64,000 nucleotides of DNA from NCBI GenBank assembly GCA_963921195.1, contig OY992537.1:150879844-150943843 (forward strand), in the 5' to 3' direction. Numbering within the stretch: the stretch's first letter is position 1; the number at the start of each line of letters is the position of its first letter. The notes below the pieces were generated by a model. That model was not told the DNA's origin, searched no databases, and saw only the letters and a program-made list of their open reading frames with translations. The translations under genes were made by a program, and so were the position numbers. Positions 57,365 to 64,000 of the stretch are shown here, piece by piece. This stretch comes from Pegoplata infirma. Its lineage: Eukaryota > Arthropoda > Insecta > Diptera > Anthomyiidae.

Positions 57365-58300
57365 GGTCAGTTTGCATTTCGAGTCCCTAAGAGGCACTAT
57401 GGTAGCGGTAAAAGCTGAATTTATAAATAAAAGTGTTGCTAATTATTGAACTTTTGTAAATTCTAAATACTCCAACGTTGGGTTCCAGTACCATTACGAA
57501 TTTGGTTTTCCTAAGGGGGGAACGCTTATAAAGTGGAAATACGCCGTAGGTATGTTCGGAAAAAATGTGGGGGTAAAAACTAATGGGGGTAAGTCTGCAT
57601 TCCCTATCCCTAAGAGGCACCATGGGTGCGATAACATCTGATTTTATAAAAAATATAAAAAAATGTGTGGGGACCCCCTTAAAGCATAAAAATAGAGGGT
57701 AGGTTTGTTTGGGGAAAATGTTGGGGCTAAAAAAATATTGGGGGTCATTTATACATTTAACTTCTCTAGGGTCACCCCTGCGCCGGTTAGAGCGGTAGCA
57801 GCAAATTTTATAAAAATGTCATTTTGTGTGGGAGAACCCTAAGGAATTAGAGATAGGGAAGTGGTATATTCAGAAGAAATGTTGATGGTGGGGGTCAGTC
57901 TTAATAATGACTCCTCTAGGAGGCACCATTGGACCGGTAGGAGCTGATGTAATAAAACAAATTAAGAAAAAATAAAAAAATGTATGGGGACCACCCTAAG
58001 GGTTAAAGATAGAGGGTAGGTATGTTCTAAGAAAATGTTGGGGTTGAAAAAATATTGGGGTCGGTCATACATTTGATTCCTCTAGGGTCACTTCTGAGAC
58101 AGCTAAAGAGGTAGGAGCAAATATTTTTAAAAATTAAACCTTTGTATGGGAGCCCCCTTAGGGAGTAGATTTAGGGCTTAGGTATGTTTGGGAAAAGTGT
58201 TTGGGGGGGAAAAATAATGGTGGTCGGTCTCACATTTGACCCCTCTTGGGGCAAAACCAGGAGAGCTGTAGGGCTTTTTGTGGATTTTTTCCCCTCTATG
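57365..58300. repeat. Degenerate tandem units, right arm of hairpin
   Basis: Inverse of the 55480-56380 units, with the same order and similar count. Confidence 0.75.
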
Positions 58301-58744
58301 CCCAACTTTAACCCCGATGAGCGACCCCTAGATCCTATCCGACCTGTCCCATTTTTTGGCTCATGCATTTTTTTTACGAACCTCACAAAATAAGCGGTTC
58401 TAGCGTGTCGAAATCGAAAACTCGTGCACTATCCCACCCCTAGTGAATAAGCTAACCAAGTAATATAATAATTTATAACAAAAAAATTAAAAATCAAAAA
58501 AAAAATTTTTTGGTTTGTATGAAAAATTGTTTTTTTAGGCACCGCTCTTTAAGGCCCCGTCGCGTAGGGAAGGCGTGGTCCTAGGGGCGTAAAATTTTTC
58601 CTCAGTTATTTTTAAGTCAAAAGGAAAAAAATTAGCGGGTACCGTCTCAAGATTTCCAACATTTCCAAAATAAGGGGCACTCTAGTGTTCATATATGTTT
58701 CATATATGTCTGTCCACATGCCGCCAATTTTCGTATATGCTCAT

Positions 58745-59152
58745 TAGAGTGTCCCTTATTTTGGAAATGTTGGAAATGTTGAGACGGAACCCCCTCATTT
58801 TTTTCCTTTTGACTAAAAAATAACTCAGCAAAAATTTTACGCCCCTACGACCACGCCTTCCCTAAGCGACGGGGCCGTAAAGAGCGGGGCCTTAAAAATA
58901 ATTTTTCCATACAAAGCAAAAATTTTTTTTTTTGGTTTTAAATTTTTTTGTTATTAATTATAATATTACTTGGTTATCTTATTCACGACAAAAAATTTGA
59001 TTTTGGTGGGATGAGGCTTTCAGTTTTAAAAAATTTTTCGAAAAAAAAATTTAGAGCTTTTGGGGTCCTACAGTAAAAATTTTTTAAAATTTTTTTTTTT
59101 TAGTTTTGACAAGCAACGGTTTTAGTTGTAATGTTGCTTTTAATGATATATA
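58745..59152. mobile_element. Half copy of the TAGAGTGTCCC hairpin element
   Basis: It matches 61701-62105 from the terminal TAGAG through GATATATAT and then stops. The left flank ends CTCAT. No right end is found, so it is truncated. Confidence 0.8.
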
Positions 59153-59892
59153 TCAAAGCTGTATTATTGAATACTTTTATTTGAATTTTTTGGAAAAAAT
59201 AAAATACTTTAATATTTTAGTTGGTTATCAAAAAATAAAATGATCTGTTATTTTATTTATTTTGATTTGAATAAAATACAATTTTATTTTATTCAATTTC
59301 ATACAAATAAAATAATATTTGTTTCCAAAAAATTCAAATAATTTTTTTTGATTGATTATTCAAACAGGAAAAAAATAAATTTTCTTATTATTTAACAAAA
59401 ATTTTTGAATAATTTTGGTTATTCACAAAAAATTGAATAAATAACGTATTATTCAAACAAAAATAAACAAATATTTTTGAAAATTTTGTGTTTGAAAAAG
59501 AAATGTATTTTATTTATTTTGTCATTTATTATACAGTGAAACATAAAATTATTTTTACAAACTAATATTGTTTAATAGTAAACTTCTTAACAAAGCGTTT
59601 TTTTACTAAAACATTAGTTAGAATATTCTTTGTAAATTTTCCCGAACTGAAATCTTTAGATTTTTACTATTTTAAAATGTTGTTAAAACATTTTCCTATG
59701 GAAAATACTGAAGTTTTTAAAATTCTTTCAGATATTTTTCAAATACAACAAAAAGTCGTGTGAGGATGTATATTTACTCAGATTTTCAAGGTTTTTGGCT
59801 TTGGTGACATTTTTAAGAAATTATTTTTAGTATTAACTCTAAAATCTTTCTACTACACAAAATATATTAAAATAAAAAAAATGCATATGTAT
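59153..59892. repeat. AT-rich region with one arm of a distant inverted repeat
   Basis: 59470-59555 (AAATTTTGTGTTTGAAAAAG ... ATACAGTGAAACATAAAATT) is the inverse of 63065-63150. 59160-59460 is rich in TTATTCAA/TTGAATAA words. No gene. Confidence 0.6.
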
Positions 59893-60714
59893 TAGACTGC
59901 CCAGAAAAAAACAAAGTTGTTATTTTCTTGGGGGATACCTGCGAATTTTGGTCCTTTTTGTGCAAAAAAAATTCGGTTTTTTTTTGGGATTTTTAAAATA
60001 ATATCTAGAGGTCGCGATCTCGCGTTTTATAACGATTTATTTTTTTTGAGTTTTTTATTATTTTAAATTGTTAAATATGATTAATATGATAAAATATTAA
60101 TAATTTCAGACAAAAAAAAAAAATAAATTAAAAATTAAATATCGCTCATTCCGTGAGATGTCTCCCAGCATCTGATCAAATGTTCTTTAATTTATTTGAA
60201 ATTTCGCACATAGGTACACTATGGAGCAATTAAAATAAATTCGTTTTTAGTTTCGCGAAAATCCACGAATTCGCGAACGCGACTATATTCGCGAATTCAC
60301 GCGACTATATTCGCGAATTCGCGACTATATTCGCGAATTCACGGATTTTCTCGGAACTAACAACTGATTTATTTTAATAGCTTCATAGTGTTCATGTGTG
60401 CAAAATTTCAAATAAATTAAGGAACATTTGATTAGATGCTGGGAGACATCTCATGGAATGAGCGATATTTAATTTTTAATTTATTTTTTTTTTGTCTGAA
60501 ATTATTAATATTTTATCATATTAATCATATTTAACAATTTAAAATAATAAAAAACTCAAAAAAAATAAATCGTTATAAAACGCGAGATCGCGACCTCTAG
60601 ATATTATTTTAAAAATCCCAAAAAAAAAAACGAAATTTTTTTGCACAAAAAGGAACAAAATTTGCAGGTATCCCCCAAGAAAATAAAAACTTTGCTTTTT
60701 TTCCGGGCAGTCTA
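59893..60714. mobile_element. 822-bp hairpin element, TAGACTGCCC ends, 8-bp duplication
   Basis: TAGACTGCCCAG at 59893 and CCGGGCAGTCTA ending 60714, flanked by ATATGTAT at 59885-59892 and 60715-60722. Arms of almost 400 bases mirror each other nearly to the centre, where CGCGACTATATTCGCGAATT-type repeats lie (60250-60355). Confidence 0.88.
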
Positions 60715-60786
60715 ATATGTATACAATTAAAAATTTTTCCTATAGAAAAAAAAAAATATTTTTGAATGTATTATTCTATTTTTAAA

Positions 60787-60938
60787 TGCACCCGTAACCG
60801 TACCCTAACATAGCGTAGAGAGGTTTTTGTTAGATGGGAAGAAGTCAGAACAATTATTCTTCTTTGCAGAAGGTTACGGGATTTCGTATATGATTTTGAC
60901 CGCTACGCTACGTTAGGTTAGGTGACGGTAACGGGTAG
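60787..60938. mobile_element. 150-bp inverted-repeat MITE-like element
   Basis: ACCCGTAACCGT ... CATAGCGTAG near 60789 is mirrored by CTACGCTACG ... ACGGTAACGGGT ending near 60935. No ORF. Confidence 0.6.
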
Positions 60939-61429
60939 CTAACCTAGTCTTTATTATTTTTCTTACTTCTATGTCAAGTAAAAACGTAAAGAAGTTTTGT
61001 TGGGAATAAAATTTCTCTAACTTAACAAAAAAAAAACAAAATATAAATAAGAATGTTTTGTACTATTTTGCTTAATGAACATTGCATATAGTTAACGTTA
61101 AGTTGACGTTTTTAGGCTAACTAAACCTTAATGGTCAAAATGTACGCTGAATATTTTAAATACTTTTAGGCATTTCTTATGAAAATGAAGTGTTGATTTC
61201 TTCAAAGAATCCTAATACCTGAAATGGGGAATGAAGTGTTGATTTCTTCTTCGAATCCTAACACCTATTGCTTACACGTTTAAGCTCTTAATTTTCTTTA
61301 GTTTTTCTCTTTCGTACTTTCTGCAAAAATAGGGTCAGACAGACGGAGATACAGGCGGATATTACTAGGAAGTCTTTAAATCGATCAAGGATAAAAACAA
61401 AAACGTATCGTTTACAGTAGAGATGGGCG
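60939..61429. other. Spacer with a 50-bp direct repeat
   Basis: GAAGTGTTGATTTCTTC...GAATCCTAA.ACCT occurs at 61187 and again at 61230. No gene. Confidence 0.55.
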
Positions 61430-61625
61430 CGTGAGTGGATTTTGACTCACACTCACTCACGCTCACGCAAAAAAAAACTTATTACTCACTAATCACTAAC
61501 GCAATTTTTTTTTCACTCACTCACAATCACGTGATTGAAATTAAAATTTTTCACGCTCACGCGTAACTCACGCCAGATTCAAACACGCTCACGCATGAGT
61601 CTTGCAAGCTCCACTCACGCAAACA
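61430..61625. repeat. CACTCACGCTCACG-rich block
   Basis: More than ten words of the type ACTCACGC, CACTCACTCA, CTCACGCAAA or their inverse in 200 bases. The same vocabulary occurs in the foldback elements at 480-520, 1965-2035, 2560-2640 and 48620-48860. Confidence 0.65.
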
Positions 61626-61700
61626 AATTTTCTTACAAAAAAAAAAAAACAGCTATTTTATTGTATTGGGTATTGGTATTGAAAAGGTATTGGTATCCAT

Positions 61701-62641
61701 TAGAGTGTCCCTTATTTTGGAAATGTTGGAAATGTTGAGACGGTACCCCCTCATTTTTTTCCTTTTGACTAAAAAATAACTCAGGAAAAATTTTACGCCC
61801 CTACGACCACGCCTTCCCTACGCGACGGGGCCTTAAAGAACGGGGCCTTAAAAATAATTTTTCCATACAAACCAAAAAATGTTTTTTTGATTTTCCATAC
61901 AAACCAAAAAATTTTTTTTTGATTTTTACTTACTCACGACAAAAAATTTGATTGTGGTGGGATGAGGCTTTCAGTTCTAAAAAATTTTTCGAAAAAAAAA
62001 ATTTAGAGCTTTTGAGGTCCTACAGTAAAAATTTTTTAAAAAAATTTTTTTTTTAGTTTTGACAAGCAACCGTTTTAGTTGTAATGTTGCTTTTAATGAT
62101 ATATATTCATAAAAAAATATTATTCATATCTGTGACATCTTGATCGTGTATCGAAAAACATCAAAAATTCATTTTTTAACCTTTTTTAGATCACGATAAA
62201 GATGTCACAGATAGGAATAATATTTTTTTATGAAAATATATCATTAAAAGCAACAATTCAACTAAAACGGTTGCTTGTCAAAACTAAAAAAAAATATTTT
62301 TTAAAAAATTTTTACTGTAGGACCCCAAAAGCTTAAATTTTTTTTTTCGAAAAATTTCTTAGAACTGAAAGCCTCATCCCACCAAAATCAAATTTTTTGT
62401 CGTGAATAAGCTAACCAAGTAATATTATAATTAATAACAAAAAAATTAAAAATCAAAAAAAAATTTTTTGGTTTGTATGGAAAAATTATTTTTAAGGCCC
62501 GTTCTTTAAGGCCCCGTCGCGTAGGGAAGGCGTGGTCGTAGGGGCGTAAAATTTTTCCTGAGTTATTTTTTAGTCAAAAGGAAAAAAATGAGGGGGTACC
62601 GTCTCAACATTTCCAACATTTCCAAAATAAGGGACACTCTA
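61701..62641. mobile_element. 941-bp hairpin element, TAGAGTGTCCC ends, 8-bp duplication
   Basis: An intact member: TAGAGTGTCCCTTATTTTGG and its inverse; GTATCCAT duplicated at 61693-61700 and 62642-62649. Arms of about 440 bases, nearly identical, close on a central stem ATCTGTGACATCTTGATCGT and its inverse near 62125 and 62190. No coding capacity. Confidence 0.9.
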
Positions 62642-62867
62642 GTATCCATCCTTGCTTTATTGCAAAAATCATAATAAATGAATTTGCTAACATTTATCAC
62701 GAGTGGGAAGGTGTCCCTCAATGTCCCCCGGCTCCCTCCCCTGGTGCTCCATCATAGACTTGGCGAAGGAGTATTAATAATGAATTGGGGGCCTCAAATT
62801 AAAGCTACAATAATATCACCAGTGAAGCTTAAAATAGAGTGGGAGAGAAGGATGACAGAAAAGAAGG

Positions 62868-62985
62868 ATTTCAATTGGAGTTTCCTGAATTACAACATAA
62901 CTTTTCTGTATTTCAATTGACTTTTTATAAATTACAACTTAGCTTTTCTGAAATTCAATTGGGCTTTTTATAGTTTTAATAGCAT
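62868..62985 (+). repeat. Short tandem repeat, about 55-bp unit
   Basis: Two and a half copies of TTCAATTG-(8)-TT-ATAAATTACAACTTAGCTTTTCTG-like text. Confidence 0.6.
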
Positions 62986-63159
62986 TCTCTATACAACAAT
63001 TCTCCTAAAAATTCAAAAATAAAACTTTTTAAAAGAAGCTAATTTTAAACAAAACTATTTTGTATGAATAATTTTATGTTTCACTGTATAATAAATGACA
63101 AAATAAAAAAAATACATTTCTTTTTCAAACACAAAATTTTCACAAATGCACCCACGTAC
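62986..63159. repeat. Right arm of the distant inverted repeat
   Basis: 63065-63150 pairs with 59470-59555. The sequence changes character at about 63160, where the Penelope-like 5' region may start. Confidence 0.5.
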
Positions 63160-63391
63160 ACAAATATACAATAGACACAGAGAAAGAGAAAAAGAGATCA
63201 GTTAGTCAGAACAATTACAATAGTGAAGAAGTAAAGGAATTTTTAGTCGCGTTATTTATTTTAATGTAATTATTGTTATTTCCTTGTGAATATTTTTTGT
63301 GTTGTATTTATATTTTTGTGTTATATTTAATTTTTTTGTGTTTTATGTTATTTATATAAAAACAAACAAAAATTTTGCGTTATATTTTATT

Positions 63392-63436
63392 AGATACCTC
63401 TGATGATGGCTAGAGAGTCTGGCCGAAATATTAGAA
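63392..63436 (+). ncRNA. Hammerhead ribozyme motif, Penelope type
   Basis: Conserved core CTGATGA (63400-63406), a 6-bp stem II GGCTAG/CTGGCC (63408-63413 with 63419-63424, one G-U pair) closed by AGAGT, then GAAA (63425-63428) and a short TATTAG segment where the very short stem III and cleavage site would be. One extra U lies between core and stem II, an arrangement I recall from Penelope-like elements. Such ribozymes are known to occur in the terminal repeats of these retroelements. It lies about 160 bases upstream of a Penelope-like ORF, which supports the call. Stem I and cleavage were not verified. Confidence 0.65.
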
Positions 63437-63589
63437 GACAAAAATAAATAATAAAATTGAAAATTAAACTTTTTGGTTTTATTTCGTATGACCTTAAGCC
63501 TAACTAAAACAACAACGTAACAACAACAGGTCAACTATAAACAACAACAATTATACTACACGGAAGGCACACCGCATAATAGAGTCACC

Positions 63590-64000
63590 ATGACGCTGTA
63601 CAACAGGATTAAACAAAAATATAACAACACAACAAATAACATAATCAAAAAATATTCAAAACACAACAAACAAATCGCTAGTGTAAAATCTACAACAACA
63701 TTTCTTATTAAATGCAGGCAAGTAGGAATAATTCCAAATTTTATACAAAACTCTACAAAAAACGTTAACAACATATTCAAAATAAACAACAAAATCCCAC
63801 TTAACTTAAAGAGAAAATTAGAAAAACATATATACAACTTTCAAATTAGAATACTCAAACTACTTATTCACCAAAAACACAAACAACTGGGTAAAAACAG
63901 AGAATTATTAAACAAATCAAAAGAAAACTTAGAAAAAACATTAGACTTACAAGACTACGAACTATTCATGAGGAGTGAAGATTACATTTATAAAACTATT
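63590..64000 (+). CDS. Penelope-like element ORF, 5' part, open at window end
   Basis: The ATG at 63590 (context CACCATG) opens 137 codons with no stop before the window edge: MTLYNRIKQKYNNTTNNIIK, then TTTFLIKCRQVGIIPNFIQN, a basic Lys/Asn-rich helical region (KRKLEKHIYNFQIRILKLLI), and RSEDYIYKTI at the end. The FLxxCxxxxIIPxFI block followed by long basic helices matches the region upstream of the RT in Penelope-like retroelements, which encode an RT related to telomerase. The RT itself would lie beyond the window. No stop or frameshift is present, in contrast to the other retroelements here. The assignment rests on the N-terminal pattern plus the hammerhead motif upstream. Confidence 0.6.
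   Translation, partial: MTLYNRIKQKYNNTTNNIIKKYSKHNKQIASVKSTTTFLIKCRQVGIIPNFIQNSTKNVNNIFKINNKIPLNLKRKLEKHIYNFQIRILKLLIHQKHKQLGKNRELLNKSKENLEKTLDLQDYELFMRSEDYIYKTI

Larger units (their letters stand above)
52386..58442. mobile_element. Hairpin element, TAAGGGTGGGATAGTG ends, 8-bp duplication, split by CR1
   Basis: TAAGGGTGGGATAGTG at 52386 and the inverse of TAGGGGTGGGATAGTG ending at 58442; GTGAATAA duplicated at 52378-52385 and 58443-58450. The undisturbed 61701-62641 relative has a single GTGAATAA at the equivalent place, which confirms the insertion. Arms (55327-56380 and 57365-58416) each contain about six degenerate tandem units; the interior holds a protein-coding relic. A 5'-truncated CR1 sits just inside the left end. 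Confidence 0.85.
50379..58684. mobile_element. Hairpin element, TAGAGTGTCCC ends, 8-bp duplication, expanded by insertions
   Basis: It starts TAGAGTGTCCCTTATTTTGG and ends with the near-inverse (CCAAAATAAGGGGCACTCTA). GTGTTCAT is duplicated at 50371-50378 and 58685-58692. Its own sequence is about 1.1 kb of hairpin: arms with GTTGAGACGGTACC, ACCACGCCTTCCCTACG, GGCGTAAAATTTT and a central stem ATCTGTGACATCTTTATCGT. An internal tandem duplication of about 175 bp lies at 50700-50930. Elements 50936-52071 and 52386-58442 are inserted in it. The compact relative is 61701-62641. Confidence 0.85.
46240..58744. mobile_element. Large foldback element carrying many nested insertions
   Basis: After mental removal of the nested elements at 46809-48604, 49197-50127 and 50379-58684, the left arm (46255-46808) is the inverse of the right arm (48880-49196 with 50128-50370). 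It is centred on a perfect-looking hairpin at 48615-48890 rich in CTCACGC words (arms TGGTAGCGTGAGGGAG and CTCCCTCACGCTACCA-like). It is related in arm sequence to the 1-3176 element. Outer ends and a target duplication are not resolved. Confidence 0.7.

Noticed and set aside
63556..63837. 93-codon minus-strand frame rich in Leu/Phe that looks like a membrane protein
   Set aside because: It is the antisense of the Penelope-like frame, whose AAC/AAA-rich codons read as hydrophobic residues in reverse.

Overview
The window looks like intergenic or giant-intron DNA from a fly (Diptera, probably a higher fly). It is very AT-rich, has short introns of about 60 nt, and is packed with nested mobile elements: LOA-like and CR1/Jockey-group non-LTR retrotransposons, hAT-like DNA transposons with 8-bp target duplications, long hairpin (foldback) elements, and the start of a Penelope-like element. 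There are no prokaryotic genes. The one host gene I can name is Utx (KDM6 histone H3K27 demethylase). Two adjacent exons of its N-terminal TPR region lie on the minus strand at 36715-37197. Species placement is inference.

Layout. 1-3176: a long inverted-repeat element cut by the window edge, holding nested insertions. 3560-4050: a tandem duplication of an exon/intron-like unit. 4505-7581: a hAT element with 8-bp duplications, containing a second hAT-like element and a small palindromic element. 8376-9256: two small inverted-repeat elements. 10733-14530: a minus-strand non-LTR element (endonuclease + reverse transcriptase) split by an 879-bp hairpin element. 15491-21468: a roughly 6-kb inverted duplication centred near 18500 on a palindromic minisatellite. 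Each arm carries a two-exon gene fragment and the RNase H end of a LOA-like LINE. The right arm continues as a tandem array of a 2757-bp unit (19.0-29991, four copies that look identical). 30070-34072: a nearly full-length CR1-like element inserted in LOA-like ORF1 sequence. 34073-36330: rearranged LOA ORF1 pieces. 36715-37197: Utx exons. 38648-42711: the longest LOA-like copy, with three tryptophan-to-amber stops, an internal RT deletion and a 716-bp insertion. 44150-45430: an old inverted duplication. 46240-58744: a large foldback element into which at least six others are nested in turn: 46809-48604, 49197-50127, 50379-58684, 50936-52071, 52386-58442, and a CR1 copy itself split by 53849-54740. 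58745-62641: further hairpin elements. 63160-64000: the start of a Penelope-like element with a hammerhead-ribozyme motif and an ORF that is still open at the window end.

Most coding sequence here is dead retrotransposon. Two parts may be biologically live: the Utx exons, with intact reading frame and splice sites, and the Penelope-like 5' end. The most unusual structure is the 15.5-30.0 kb inverted-plus-tandem array, which multiplies a spliced gene fragment five-fold. The most informative shared pattern is a set of long hairpin elements that all begin TAG or TAAGG and carry 8-bp target duplications.
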